From assembly GCA_903921785.1 (NCBI GenBank), contig CAIXRH010000072.1, positions 1 through 58,523 of the forward strand: DNA of 58,523 nt, given 5' to 3'. Positions 18,323-27,922 of the stretch are shown here, one piece after another. Position numbers and translations under genes: made by a program. The stretch is from an uncultured Pseudomonadota bacterium (GTDB lineage Bacteria > Myxococcota_A > UBA796 > SXON01). Each line of letters begins with the position of its first letter. Within the stretch, counting starts at the first letter, position 1. A model generated the notes under the pieces. It made no database searches. It saw nothing but the letters and a program-made list of their open reading frames with translations, and was not told the origin of the DNA.

Positions 18323-19138
18323 CTACGGTGCGCAGCACCGGCGATAGCCCTCCGCGCACGACTGTTCCGCCAGCACCTTCGCCTTCGCGGGCGTGTCGGC
18401 GATGAGCGACTGTACGCAGAGCAGGCGTGGGCGGGTGGGGGCGTCAGGCGTGGCTGCGAGGAGCGAGGCGGCCAGCGCCTTCGCTTCGTCCTTCTTGCCA
18501 GAGCGGGCGAGCGCCTCGGCGCGGTGGCTCTCGGAGACCGGGCCGGGGAACCGCTTGACGGCCTCGGTCCACACGCTGAGCGCTTCGTCCCACCGCGCGG
18601 CGTCCTCGGCGACACCGCCGCGGAACACCCACACCCGCTCGAAGGCGGCGGCGGCGTCCGTCGCCGCGCGGGCCTCCGAGATCGCCAGGTCCTTGTTGCC
18701 GGACTTCAGCGCGCGTTGCGCCCCGTCGAGGTGGGGGTACGCGGCGGCGGGGAGCACGCTCAAGGTGGTCGGGACGCAGGCGTTTCCGCAGCGGTAGAGG
18801 TTGGTGTAGAGCACCTGGTGGCCGGACGGGCAGCCGATCTCCCAGGCATCCACCACGTCGCCGCCGCCGAAGGTCGGCTGGCCGCTCGGCGTGGATTGGC
18901 TCGGCGTCTCGGGGGTGCCGACGCCGCCGTGGCGCTTGATCACCGGAATCCGCCCGTCCGCACAGGAGATTCGCCCCCACCACGGCTGCATCCCGTCGGC
19001 GGCAGGCCCCCACTCCAGCGGGGTGTCCACGCTGGCGCCGAGGAGCGAGCCCGCGGGGCACGCAGGCGGATCCGTGGTGAGGCTGGGGCAGGCCGCGGGA
19101 GGGGTGCCCGCGAGGGCGGCGAGGACGGTGAGGAGCAT
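18323..19138 (-). CDS. secreted hypothetical protein with TPR-like tail
   Basis: 271 residues with a minimal signal (MLLTVLAALAG) and an N-terminal Cys-rich region with about seven cysteines between residues 15 and 120, compatible with disulfides outside the cytoplasm. The C-terminal half (from about residue 140) consists of helical pairs like TPR repeats (ALKSGNKDLAISEARAATD, SHRAEALARSGKKDEAKAL). Family not recognised. The neighbouring outer-membrane-like gene upstream ends only 42 bases before it on the same strand. Confidence 0.65.
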   Translation of the reverse strand: MLLTVLAALAGTPPAACPSLTTDPPACPAGSLLGASVDTPLEWGPAADGMQPWWGRISCADGRIPVIKRHGGVGTPETPSQSTPSGQPTFGGGDVVDAWEIGCPSGHQVLYTNLYRCGNACVPTTLSVLPAAAYPHLDGAQRALKSGNKDLAISEARAATDAAAAFERVWVFRGGVAEDAARWDEALSVWTEAVKRFPGPVSESHRAEALARSGKKDEAKALAASLLAATPDAPTRPRLLCVQSLIADTPAKAKVLAEQSCAEGYRRCCAP

Positions 19139-19180
19139 CGGCGGCGAGACTCGCGAGGCGGCGGGCCTATTGCGTCGGGG

Positions 19181-20146
19181 CTACTTCGCGTAGGGCAGCG
19201 CGAAGTTCCAGGTGAAGCCCACCCAGGGGATCGGGAGGACCGGCGGGTTGCTCCCCGGGAGGATGATCGGCACGACGCCGAGGTCCGTGGCGAACGCGGG
19301 GCCGATCAGGCGCACGGCGAGCGAGGGGACGACGAACACCGGGTCTCCGGTCGGGGACACGTCTCCCCCGAAGAAGATCCAGTTCTCCGAGACGAGCGCG
19401 GTCTTCGCGCCCAGGCGCCAGTTGCCGCTCACGGTCATCACCGGCGTAGGTTGGGAGAAGTCGTCGAAGACGCCGAGCGCGCCCACGTTCACGGAGAGGT
19501 GGCGATCTTCCGTGCCGACCGTGACCGTCGCAAAACCCATCCCGAGGGCCCCGCCCGCGAGGAACAGCGCCTGACCGCCCGCACCCAGATGCACCATGTC
19601 GCCGATAGGGAAAGCGAGCTTGGTGCCGACGACGCCGAACTGGCCGCCGTCGATGAGCAGGGTGATCACGCTCGTGCCCGCTTGGATGTCCCAGAAGTCG
19701 GTGATGCCGAACGCCGCTTCGGTGAGGACCAGCTCCTTCTGGGAGATGTACCCGCGGCCGCGGCCGAGGGTGAACGCCGAGGGGCTGTAGAGGTAACGAT
19801 TGCGGTTGGGATCGCGTGGCCAACCGCTCGCCGTGGTCGGCTCGACCTTGGCGGGCGCGGCGCCACCGGGCTCGGGGGAGGGGAGCGGCGCCGACCCGGG
19901 GGAGGTCGTGGGGAGCGGCGCCACGGCGACCGGGGTCGTGGTGGGGCACGGCGTGGCCGCGGTGGCGGTACGCACGTCGCGCACGGCGGCGGCCGGGAAC
20001 CGGAGCATCGTGCCGCTGGCGAGGGTGAGCACCACTGACCCATCGGCTTGTTTCTCGACCTGCCCACGGAGCACCTGCCCGTCATCGAGCAGGACCTCGG
20101 AGACCAGAGGTTCGGCGAGGGCGAGGGCGGCGAGGAGCAGGAGCAC
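19181..20146 (-). CDS. predicted outer-membrane beta-barrel protein
   Basis: Started at the GTG at 20146, the product has 321 residues with a short signal (VLLLLAALALAEP). A small N-terminal beta domain (about 15-60, VSEVLLDDGQVLRGQVEKQ) is of the type seen in envelope proteins that sense or bind. A Pro/Thr linker follows, then about 200 residues of alternating hydrophobic strands ending in the aromatic-rich WVGFTWNFALPYAK, typical of a barrel terminus. Binding partner and cargo are unknown. It lies 26 bases downstream of the GT-C-like gene on the same strand. Confidence 0.65.
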   Translation of the reverse strand: MLLLLAALALAEPLVSEVLLDDGQVLRGQVEKQADGSVVLTLASGTMLRFPAAAVRDVRTATAATPCPTTTPVAVAPLPTTSPGSAPLPSPEPGGAAPAKVEPTTASGWPRDPNRNRYLYSPSAFTLGRGRGYISQKELVLTEAAFGITDFWDIQAGTSVITLLIDGGQFGVVGTKLAFPIGDMVHLGAGGQALFLAGGALGMGFATVTVGTEDRHLSVNVGALGVFDDFSQPTPVMTVSGNWRLGAKTALVSENWIFFGGDVSPTGDPVFVVPSLAVRLIGPAFATDLGVVPIILPGSNPPVLPIPWVGFTWNFALPYAK

Positions 20147-20172
20147 GGTGGACCCGGGGCTACCCGCTGAGC

Positions 20173-21588
20173 TTAGCGCGGCGCGGAGGCGGCGGTGGGG
20201 CGGACCCACACCCGCCAGATCGAGGCCGACACCCGGGTCCAGCCGCCGACCTCGGGCTCCTTCGCTGCGAAGAGGGCGTGGAGTCCGGCGTAGTCGCGTT
20301 CGCTGCGGGTCGCGTCGAGCACGAGCACGCCGAGGCCGTGTTCGTCGGCCAGGCGGGCGAGCTCCTCGGGGGTGGTGCGCGGGGTGACGTAGAGGCCGCC
20401 GAGGTTGACCGACGGGACGAGCCAGCCGTCGGCCTCCGTGTAGGCCACGGGGTTGTTCGCCAGGACCTGCCCCGGCGGGAGCGGGGACTTCGCCTCGGCG
20501 AACGCGCTCGCGAGCTCACCCGCCATCCGCTCGTCGGGGGTGGGGGCGCGGAGGCCGGGGAGCCCGAACCAGAAGACGGCCGCCGCGGCGCCGAGCAGGC
20601 CACCGGAGGCCAGGGTGCGGAGGGAGGTGCCGAACCGGCCGAGTCGGCGGATCGCCACCGCCACGCCGAACAGGGCCGCGAGCGTGGCCGGCACCGCCAG
20701 CCGCGGGTTGGCGAAGACCGCCGCCAACGCCAGGGTGTGGAGGACTCCGCCGACGAACAGCGCGAGGGCGAGGCGGCGGTCGCGGGCGCCTTCGGCGTCG
20801 CCGCGACCGGCGGCGAAGACGGCGGCGAGGGGGAGGAGCGCAGCGCTGGCCCGTGTCGCGAGGTCGGGGAGCACGATCGGGGTGGTGCGCAGGAGACCGC
20901 TCGGGATCCGGGTGAGGGCGGCCCAGGTGCCGGCGGCCTGCGGTGGCGCGCCCGGTCCCGCGGCCATCGCCAGGTTCATGCCCTGGTCGGGGAAGACGAG
21001 GTGGCCGCTCCACGCGCAGGCCATCCAGTGCGGCAGCGTGCCGACGGTCATCGCCGAGATGGCCACGAGCCGCTCGCGGGGCGCGGTGACGATCCAGAGG
21101 GCGGGAATCCACGCGGCGGACGTCCAGCGGACGTCGATGGCGAGGCCGAGGCAGATGCCAGCGAGGACCGGGCGATCGGCGAGGAGCACGGCCCCGATGG
21201 ACAAGGAGGCGGCGAGCAGGTCGGTGCCCTCGGTCGCGCCCCAGGTGAGGAGCACGGGCTGCGCCAGGATCCAGATCGCGGCGGCGAAGCCGAGGCGCCG
21301 CCCGGCGAGCCCCACGAGGAGCACCGCCGCGACCAGCGACAGCGCGCGCGCCGTGAGGAGGACGGGGGCGCCGAACGCGTGGCCGATGGCCAGCATCGCC
21401 GGGTACCCCAGCGGATAGAGCCCGTCCGAGGCGGGGCGGCCGGCGGAGAGCTCGCGGGCGCGCCGCGAGAAGCTCACGATGTCCACGAAGCGGAGGCCGT
21501 GTTCGCGCCCGAGCCAGCCCACGAGCGCCGCGGCGGCGAGGAGCAGCAGCGCCGAGGGCCAGCGGGCGTTCGGACGGCGAGGAGGCAC
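20173..21588 (-). CDS. polytopic membrane protein, GT-C glycosyltransferase-like
   Basis: A 471-residue protein with roughly ten hydrophobic helices and a C-terminal soluble segment from about residue 370. The first extracytoplasmic loop (DIVSFSRRARELSAGRPASDGLYPLGYPAMLAI) resembles the GT-C/PMT-like family. The GTG at 21588 is the first sensible start after the stop of the penicillin-binding protein gene, 11 bases away. The adjacency to a peptidoglycan synthase suggests an envelope role; acceptor and donor are unknown. Confidence 0.6.
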   Translation of the reverse strand: MPPRRPNARWPSALLLLAAAALVGWLGREHGLRFVDIVSFSRRARELSAGRPASDGLYPLGYPAMLAIGHAFGAPVLLTARALSLVAAVLLVGLAGRRLGFAAAIWILAQPVLLTWGATEGTDLLAASLSIGAVLLADRPVLAGICLGLAIDVRWTSAAWIPALWIVTAPRERLVAISAMTVGTLPHWMACAWSGHLVFPDQGMNLAMAAGPGAPPQAAGTWAALTRIPSGLLRTTPIVLPDLATRASAALLPLAAVFAAGRGDAEGARDRRLALALFVGGVLHTLALAAVFANPRLAVPATLAALFGVAVAIRRLGRFGTSLRTLASGGLLGAAAAVFWFGLPGLRAPTPDERMAGELASAFAEAKSPLPPGQVLANNPVAYTEADGWLVPSVNLGGLYVTPRTTPEELARLADEHGLGVLVLDATRSERDYAGLHALFAAKEPEVGGWTRVSASIWRVWVRPTAASAPR

Positions 21589-21599
21589 GGGGACGGTGG

Positions 21600-24197
21600 C
21601 TAACGCGGCGTCGGCGTGTCTTCGCCGGCTTCGCCGTCGCGCACCTCGAGGTCGGCGTCGGGCACGTCCACCGGAGGGGCGGTGGCGGGATCGTCCGCGC
21701 CGAGCTCCACGTCCCCGGTGGCGGCTTCGTCCTTCGCGCCCTTGATCGCCGGGGCCGGGCCGATCGGCGGCTCCTCGGCCACCTGCGCGCGCGCAGCGGG
21801 CAAGGACAGCCCGAAGGGCGGGAGCGGCTGGTCCTCGGCGAGCTCGGGCACCTCCAGGACGTCCTCGGGGGGGTTCTTCCGGTCGTACCCGAGCCAATAC
21901 TTGTCCCAGGGGAGGAGCACCACGCCGTCGGGTACGGGGAAACGTTCGCCGGCCACGTTGGGCAGGTACTCCATGATGGTGGACCACACCGGGAGCGCGG
22001 CCTTGCCGCCCGTCTCCTTGTCGCCGATGCTCGACTGGCCGTCGGTGCCCACCCATACGATCACGGTGTAGCGCGGGCTGTATCCGGCGAACCACGCATC
22101 CACGAAGTTGCTGGTGGTGCCGGTCTTGCCCGCGAAGTCCATGCCTTCCCGCTGGCCCTTCTTGGCGGTGCCGTTGATGAAGACGTTGCGCATCATGTCG
22201 ACGGTTACGTACGCGGAAGCCGCGTCCATCACCCGCTCGCCGGGGCCACCGGGGAGCGTGCGGCTCAGGCCGCCGAGCGTCACCGACTCCCCCTCCGCGG
22301 CGAGCTCCTTGCCCTTGCGATCGAGCACCCGGGTGACGTACACGGGATCGATGTGCACGCCCTCCCGGGCGATGGAGCTGTAGGCCATGGCGAGGTCCAT
22401 CGGGGTGACCTCGCTGGAGCCGAGCGCCACCGTGAGGTCGCCACGCAGCGGCGAGCGCACGCCGAGGCCTCGGGCGAGGGCAACGATCTTGTCGATCCCC
22501 ACCTCGACGCCGAGGCGCACGGCCACCGTGTTGAGCGAGAGCGCCATGGCGGTGCGCAGCGGGATCGCCCCGTGGTACTTCCCGTCGTAGTTCTTCGGCG
22601 CCCACGGCCGGCCGTTGCTGCCGAGGAGGGAGAACGGCGCGTCTACCACGATGTCGGTCTGGCGCATGCCGTGGAGGATCGCGGAAGCGTAGACCATCGG
22701 CTTGAAGCTGCTGCCCGGCTGGCGGCGCGCCTGGGTGGCGCGGATGAAGCCTTCGAGGCCGGTCTCGTAGCCGCCGGAGAGGGCGACGATGTGGCCGGTG
22801 GCGTTCTCCACCACCACCGCCGCGCTCTCCGCCCACGGGCGGACTTTCCGGTGGACGATCCCCGCGCCTTCGCTGGCCGACGCGAGGCAGACCTCGAGGA
22901 CGTCGCCCCGCCGGAGGACCTCGCGGAGGGGACGGGCGGCGGCCGCGGCGGGCGCGGACTTGTCGCCCTGGCCCTGGCGCGCGCGGCGAACCTTGCTGTC
23001 GAGATCGGCGGCGGCGAGCTGGAACGTGAACGGCCCGGCGGAGAGGTGGCCGGCGTCGTCGTCCGCGAGGGCGGAGAAACACTCGTCGGGCTCGGGGGGG
23101 CGGAGCTTGCCGCTGTCCACGTCGAGCTTGAGGTGGTCGCCGCGGGCGAGCCAGGCGGCGCGCTGCTCGTCGCCCACGTTGCGGGTGGGACCGCGGGCGC
23201 CCTGGCGTTCTTCGAGGGCCTGGAGCCCCTTGCCCACCGCCTCCTCGAGCACGCGCTGGGCGCCGGCGTTGTACGGAGTGAACACCTGCATGCCTTCGAG
23301 GAACGGCATGTCGTCCCCGAACAGGCGGCGGACCTCGCGGCGCACCTCGGTGAGGTAGGCGGCGCCGGTCTCGTTGGCCCCGCGCTGGCGGGGGACCACG
23401 ACCGGATCCGCGAGGTGCTCGCTCGCTTGGACCGAGGTGAGGTACCCCTGTCCGACCATCAGCTTGAGCACGATCTCCCGGCGGCTCGCGGCGAGGTCGG
23501 GGTTGTGGCGCGGGGAGTAGCGAGACGGCGCCGGCACGAGCCCGGCGAGCATCGCCGCCTGGCCAGGGTCGAGGTCTCGCGCGGAGACGCCGAAGTAGTC
23601 CTGGGCGGCGGCCTCCACTCCGTAGTTCCCGTCTCCGAGGGCGATGTAGTTCACGTACAGCTCGATGAGCTGCATCTTGGTGAGCTCGCGTTCGAGGCGG
23701 TACGCGAGCACGGCCTCCCGCATCTTCCGGCGGTAGCTGCGCTCCTTGCCGACCAGGAGGTTCTTCACCAACTGCTGGGTGATCGTGCTCCCGCCCTGGT
23801 GGGTGCCGCCACCGGTGAGGTTCACCACGAGCGCGCGGAGGATGCCCTGAGGGTCGACGCCCTCGTGTTCAAAGAAGCGCCGGTCCTCGCTGGCGACGAA
23901 CGCCTTCCACACGTAGTCGGGGAGCTCGGAGAGCGGCACCCACACCCGGCGTTCCAGGTAGAACTGGTCCACGCGGTCGCCGCCCGCGTCGAAGACCTGC
24001 ACGGAGCAGGGGATGCGGAACTCGGTGGCCTGACCGAGGCTCTCGGGCAGGGTGGAGAGAATCTCCTCGTCGAACCAGCGGTACGCCACGGCGCCGCCGA
24101 TTCCACCGATCACGACGCCCAGGAGGCTGGCGCGGAAGACAATCCTCCCGAGCCGCCGGAAGCGGGCGCGCCAGGGCCGTTCGGGGGCAGTCTCCAT
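21600..24197 (-). CDS. mrcA: penicillin-binding protein 1A (transglycosylase/transpeptidase)
   Basis: A class A penicillin-binding protein of about 865 residues that polymerises and cross-links peptidoglycan at the outer face of the inner membrane. After a basic cytoplasmic tail and one membrane helix (ASLLGVVIGGIGGAVAY) come the GT51 motifs (ASEDRRFFEHEGVD, STITQQLVKN, RKMREAVLAYRLE). The transpeptidase SxxK lies in GSSFKP, with a later SLN and KTGTT. An OB-like insertion separates the two. The Asp/Glu/Pro-rich tail (last 70 residues) is an extension. I chose the ATG at 24197; an in-frame TTG at 24362 would add a 55-residue basic stretch overlapping a dispersed repeat. Confidence 0.92.
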   Translation of the reverse strand: METAPERPWRARFRRLGRIVFRASLLGVVIGGIGGAVAYRWFDEEILSTLPESLGQATEFRIPCSVQVFDAGGDRVDQFYLERRVWVPLSELPDYVWKAFVASEDRRFFEHEGVDPQGILRALVVNLTGGGTHQGGSTITQQLVKNLLVGKERSYRRKMREAVLAYRLERELTKMQLIELYVNYIALGDGNYGVEAAAQDYFGVSARDLDPGQAAMLAGLVPAPSRYSPRHNPDLAASRREIVLKLMVGQGYLTSVQASEHLADPVVVPRQRGANETGAAYLTEVRREVRRLFGDDMPFLEGMQVFTPYNAGAQRVLEEAVGKGLQALEERQGARGPTRNVGDEQRAAWLARGDHLKLDVDSGKLRPPEPDECFSALADDDAGHLSAGPFTFQLAAADLDSKVRRARQGQGDKSAPAAAAARPLREVLRRGDVLEVCLASASEGAGIVHRKVRPWAESAAVVVENATGHIVALSGGYETGLEGFIRATQARRQPGSSFKPMVYASAILHGMRQTDIVVDAPFSLLGSNGRPWAPKNYDGKYHGAIPLRTAMALSLNTVAVRLGVEVGIDKIVALARGLGVRSPLRGDLTVALGSSEVTPMDLAMAYSSIAREGVHIDPVYVTRVLDRKGKELAAEGESVTLGGLSRTLPGGPGERVMDAASAYVTVDMMRNVFINGTAKKGQREGMDFAGKTGTTSNFVDAWFAGYSPRYTVIVWVGTDGQSSIGDKETGGKAALPVWSTIMEYLPNVAGERFPVPDGVVLLPWDKYWLGYDRKNPPEDVLEVPELAEDQPLPPFGLSLPAARAQVAEEPPIGPAPAIKGAKDEAATGDVELGADDPATAPPVDVPDADLEVRDGEAGEDTPTPR

Positions 24198-24205
24198 CCG
24201 CCGGC

Positions 24206-24211
24206 AACGTA
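24206..24211 (-). promoter_or_regulatory. candidate -10 hexamer next to start
   Basis: TACGTT followed by GCC lies eight bases before the ATG of the penicillin-binding protein gene. The same TACGTTSCC block precedes two other starts in the window. Confidence 0.35.
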
Positions 24212-24377
24212 TTCTGGCGGCGGCCGCGCCGGGGGCCTCGGCGGTCCTGTCGATGAGGAGACGAACGAACATCTGGGCGATCGCCGGATCACGGTCCGCC
24301 TTCCCCGGGCAGGGTCCGGTGGCGATCGCGGCGCCGCGGCGGCGATGACGTCGAGCCGCCAACCTGCGCCGCGGCGG

Positions 24378-24436
24378 CGCCCGCCGACGCTGGTCTTGGC
24401 TCGCGACCGTGGAGATGGGCTGGGAGGTGGGACCCC
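24378..24436 (-). repeat. dispersed repeat family 1, copy B
   Basis: On the minus strand it reads GGTCCCACCTCCC, then TCGCGAGCCA, then GCGTCGGCGGGC, closely matching the copy at 58151-58210. It sits between the divergent penicillin-binding protein and methyltransferase genes. Confidence 0.7.
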
Positions 24437-24475
24437 CTTCGCCGTCCTCCGGGCAGACCGGTTAGCCGCGCGGCC

Positions 24476-25222
24476 GTGATCGCCGAGCCCACCACCTTCG
24501 ACCGCCTCGCCGGCGACTGGCGTATCCACCAGCTCAAGGGCGGCCACCGCTTCTCGGCGGATGACCTCTTCACTGCCTGGGTCGCCAGCGAAACCTGTCC
24601 CGATGCGCTCCACCTCGCCGACATCGGCGCCGGCATCGGGTCCGTGGGGCTGCTCACGCTGTGGCGGATGCGCCCCGAGGCCACGCTCATCGCGGTGGAA
24701 GCGCAGGAGATCAGCCACGAGCTGATGAAGCGCACCGTGTCCGACAACGACCTCGGCGGCCGCGTCACGTGCCGCTTCGGCGACCTGCGGGACGCCGCCT
24801 CGATGCCCGAGTCCGGCAGCTTCGACCTGGTCACCGGCAGTCCGCCGTACATCCCGCTCGGCAAGGGCGTCGTGTCGCCGCACCCCCAGCGGGCCGCCTG
24901 CCGGATGGAGCTGCGCGGCTCGATCGCGGATTACGCGCTCACGGGGGCGCGGCTCATCAAGCCGGAGGGCATGTTCGTCGTGTGCTTCGCCGCCGCCGAC
25001 CCCCGTGGCGAGCCCGCCATCGCCGCCGCCGGGCTCCACCTGCGCGCACGCCAGGACGTCGTCTTCCGCGGCGGCCAACCGCCGCTCATCACCATCTTCG
25101 TGGCCGGGCACGTCCCCGGGCCCTGCGACCGCCGCCCGCCCTTCTCCATCCGCGGCGCCGACGGGGAGTGGACGGAGGAGTACATGGCGGTGCGGCGGCG
25201 CATGGGGACGGAAGTTTGGTAG
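24476..25222 (+). CDS. TrmN6-like SAM-dependent methyltransferase
   Basis: A 248-residue class I methyltransferase of the group that includes tRNA1(Val) A37 N6-methyltransferase: an N-terminal QLKGGHRFSADDLF segment, the SAM-binding glycine loop ADIGAGIGSVGLL and motif IV as GSPPY. In the tRNA enzymes this last motif is usually NPPY, so the Asn-to-Ser change leaves the exact substrate in doubt. The start is a GTG preceded by CCGGTTAGCCGCGC, a block also found in front of the gene at 27090. Confidence 0.75.
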   Translation: MIAEPTTFDRLAGDWRIHQLKGGHRFSADDLFTAWVASETCPDALHLADIGAGIGSVGLLTLWRMRPEATLIAVEAQEISHELMKRTVSDNDLGGRVTCRFGDLRDAASMPESGSFDLVTGSPPYIPLGKGVVSPHPQRAACRMELRGSIADYALTGARLIKPEGMFVVCFAAADPRGEPAIAAAGLHLRARQDVVFRGGQPPLITIFVAGHVPGPCDRRPPFSIRGADGEWTEEYMAVRRRMGTEVW

Positions 25223-25269
25223 GTAGGCTATAGGCATTAGGTATTGGCCTCCCGCCTCCGGCCTCCCCG
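25223..25269. other. AT-rich gap between convergent genes
   Basis: A 47-base spacer that is markedly less GC-rich than its surroundings and built of near-repeats of TAGG (TAGGTAGG, TAGGCATTAGG). A pyrimidine-rich stretch follows. It may serve as a bidirectional termination zone, but no proper stem with a T run is visible. Confidence 0.3.
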
Positions 25270-27015
25270 CTACGCCCGCTCCCCCGTCTGCCTCGCCACC
25301 AACCTCGCGTACTCGCCACCCGCAGCGAGCAGATCCGCGTGGCGGCCACGCTCCACGATGCGTCCATCCGCGAAGACCACGATGAGGTCGGCGTCGCGGA
25401 TGGTGGAGAGGCGGTGCGCGACGACGAGCGTGGTGCGGCCGACCATGAGCCGCTCCAGCGCGTCCTGCACGAGCGCTTCGCTCTCGGCGTCGAGGTTGGA
25501 GGTGGCTTCGTCGAGCAGCAGGACCGGGGCGCCGCGCAGCAGCGCGCGGGCGATGCAGAGCCGCTGACGCTGGCCGCCGCTCAGGCGCATGCCGAGCTCG
25601 TCGATGCGGGTGGCGTAGCCGTTCGGCAGCGTGGCGATGAAGGCGTGGGCGTTGGCGGCCTCCGCCGCCGCGCGCACCTCCTCGTCCGTCGCGTCGGGCC
25701 GACCGAAGCGGAGGTTGCCCGCGACGGTGTCGTCGAAGAGGAACGGCTCCTGGGTGACCACCGCGACCTGCGCCCGGACCGAAGCGAGGTCGAGATCACG
25801 TAGGTCCACGCCATCCCATCGGACAGCACCACCCGTAGGATCCCGGAGGCGACAGGCGAGCGCGAGCAGGGTGCTCTTGCCCGCGCCGCTCCGGCCCACG
25901 ATGGCGACCCGCTGGCCTGCGGCCACGGTGAGCTCCACGCCGCCGAGCACGTCTCCATCGCCGTAGTCGAAGCCCACGTGGTCGAAGGTGATCTGCTGGG
26001 GCGGGACAGCGCGTCGCGTCGCGGTGGACGTGACGGCGGGGGGTTCGTCGAGCAGGCCGAAGACCGATTCTGCCGCGGCGAGCGCCCGCTGGACCAATGC
26101 GTGGATCTGCGCGAGCCCCTTGAGCGGCTCGTTCATCAGCCCCAGCGCCACCAGAAAACCGATGAGCTCGCCGGGGGCGATCTCCCCCGCGAAGACCTGC
26201 CGGCCGCCGACCGCGATCGCCGCTCCCACGCCCACCGCCGCGAGCAGCTCCACGATCGGGCCGGGGAGGATCTGCGCGGTGAGCGCCCGGACCTGTGCGG
26301 CGTAGTGCGCCTCGTTCACGGCTTCGAACGCCTTCTGTCGGGTCGGCTCCCCGCCGAAGACCTGCACCACGCGGATCCCCGCCAGCGTCTCCTGGGCGTC
26401 GCCCGAGAGGCGGGCGGCCGCGTCCAACGAATCGCGGGAGGAGCGCCGGAGCCAGGCGCTGAACCGGTCGATCGGCAGGGCGATGAGGGGGAGCACGGCC
26501 AGCGCCACGGCGGCGAGCTTCGGGTTGAGGAAGAAGGCGGTGGTGACGAGGCCGAGCAGCGTGAACGGCTTCTGGATCGCCCCGACGATGCCGAAGAGCG
26601 CGTACTGGAGGTTGTTCACGTCCCCGGTGAGGCGGCTCACCCGCTCCCCCAGCGGCGTGCGCTGGTGCCAGGCCACGTCCAGCCGGAGCAGATGCGCGTG
26701 GAGTCGGTTCCGGAGATCGGTGACGACCCGCCAGGCGACGCCGCGGTTGAGCGATGCGCGGGCGACCGTCGTGGCGCCGTTGACCGCGTAGAGCACGACG
26801 ACCCCCGGCGCGAGGAGCCCGAGGGCCACGGCGTCGTGGCGGATGAGCACGTCGTCGAGCACGTGCTGGATCACGTACACCAGGAGCGCCGGGAGGGACG
26901 CGCCGACGAGGGCCAGCACCAGCGCCAGGGCGAGGTGGCCCCAGTACGGGCGGAACAGCTCCATCAGCCGCCGCGCGGCGGTGCGCGGGGGCAGGGCCGG
27001 AACGTCCGCGGGCAT
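25270..27015 (-). CDS. MsbA-like ABC exporter (membrane and ATPase domains fused)
   Basis: 581 residues with six hydrophobic helices (about 25-310) followed by a nucleotide-binding domain. Walker A is GRSGAGKS, the Q-loop is VTQEPFLF, the signature is LSGGQRQR, Walker B is VLLLDEATS, and the switch His lies in VAHRLST. This is a half-size exporter that would work as a homodimer. Similarity is to the MsbA lipid A flippase group, but drug or lipid cargo cannot be told apart from sequence alone. No other exporter parts are adjacent. Confidence 0.88.
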   Translation of the reverse strand: MPADVPALPPRTAARRLMELFRPYWGHLALALVLALVGASLPALLVYVIQHVLDDVLIRHDAVALGLLAPGVVVLYAVNGATTVARASLNRGVAWRVVTDLRNRLHAHLLRLDVAWHQRTPLGERVSRLTGDVNNLQYALFGIVGAIQKPFTLLGLVTTAFFLNPKLAAVALAVLPLIALPIDRFSAWLRRSSRDSLDAAARLSGDAQETLAGIRVVQVFGGEPTRQKAFEAVNEAHYAAQVRALTAQILPGPIVELLAAVGVGAAIAVGGRQVFAGEIAPGELIGFLVALGLMNEPLKGLAQIHALVQRALAAAESVFGLLDEPPAVTSTATRRAVPPQQITFDHVGFDYGDGDVLGGVELTVAAGQRVAIVGRSGAGKSTLLALACRLRDPTGGAVRWDGVDLRDLDLASVRAQVAVVTQEPFLFDDTVAGNLRFGRPDATDEEVRAAAEAANAHAFIATLPNGYATRIDELGMRLSGGQRQRLCIARALLRGAPVLLLDEATSNLDAESEALVQDALERLMVGRTTLVVAHRLSTIRDADLIVVFADGRIVERGRHADLLAAGGEYARLVARQTGERA

Positions 27016-27089
27016 CGCGGCGCGCGTATCCCGCGCACGGGACGGCGGAGCGCCGGGCGCCCGGAGCGGATCCCGGTTAGCCGCGCCGG

Positions 27090-27920
27090 ATGTCGAGCGG
27101 GTTCTACGAGCTGTTGGGGGTCGCCGCCGAGGCGGATGGGGCAGCGATCCGCGCCGCCTACCAGGAGCAGGTCGCGCAGACGGTGCGCCGCCTCCGCGCC
27201 GCCGAAGCTCGTCAGCAGGACACCGCCACGTTGGAGGCGCGCCGCACCGCCCTCGCCGAGGCCATGGCGGTGCTCGGCGATGCCGCTCGGCGCCGCCGCT
27301 ACGACCGGTTCCGCGAGCTCTCCCGCGCCGGTTTCCCCGCCGATCTCGACGAACTCTGGCGCGCCGCCAGCCCGTCGCTGGTGGATCCGGCCGCCGCCGC
27401 CGCCCTCGACGTGGTGCGTACGCTCACGTCCTTGAAGGTCGGCGATGCGTTCGCCGCCGAGGAGCAGGGCGTGGAGGCCGACGCAGAGCGCACGGCGCCG
27501 GTCTCGGAGACGGTCTCGGGCCCCACCGTCACCCCGGTGGCGGTGGAGGTCTCCGCCGATCCCACGCCCGTGGCTCCGTCTTCGTCGTCGCCCCGCTATG
27601 TCGGCGCCGCCATCGACCGTACGTTGGCCGTCGCCGAGGTCCAACGGCTGCTCGATGTGTACGGGCCTACCGGCGCGTGGCTCCGCGCCGCCCGTGAAGC
27701 CCGCAAGCTCGACCTCGATGCGCTCTCCGCGTCCACGAAGGTGGCCCGCCGCTTCCTCGAAGCGATGGAGACCGAGGCCTGGGGCGCGCTGCCGGCCGCC
27801 ACCTTCGTCCGTGGCTACCTCCGCGTCGTGCTCCGCACGCTGGAGCTGGTGCCCGACCCCGACGAGGCCGAAGAGGCCGTCGCGGCGTACATGACCCGCT
27901 TCCACCGCTCCCGGGGCTGA
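27090..27920 (+). CDS. degenerate J-domain / RodZ-like helix-turn-helix fusion
   Basis: The 276-residue product starts like a J-domain (FYELLGVAAEADGAAIRAAYQ ... RRRYDRF at 4-73), but the helix II-III loop contains no HPD motif, so stimulation of DnaK is unlikely. A low-complexity Pro/Thr/Ser linker (about 120-170) leads to a C-terminal HTH_25-like domain as in RodZ (LRAAREARKLDLDALSAST ... TFVRGYLR). No transmembrane helix follows, unlike RodZ. The function may be DNA- or cytoskeleton-related scaffolding; this is inference. The next gene, rluD, begins two bases after its stop. Confidence 0.7.
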   Translation: MSSGFYELLGVAAEADGAAIRAAYQEQVAQTVRRLRAAEARQQDTATLEARRTALAEAMAVLGDAARRRRYDRFRELSRAGFPADLDELWRAASPSLVDPAAAAALDVVRTLTSLKVGDAFAAEEQGVEADAERTAPVSETVSGPTVTPVAVEVSADPTPVAPSSSSPRYVGAAIDRTLAVAEVQRLLDVYGPTGAWLRAAREARKLDLDALSASTKVARRFLEAMETEAWGALPAATFVRGYLRVVLRTLELVPDPDEAEEAVAAYMTRFHRSRG

Positions 27921-27922
27921 CC

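Noticed and set aside
22353-24479. 708-residue plus-strand frame opposite the penicillin-binding protein
   Set aside because: Antisense shadow without recognisable motifs.
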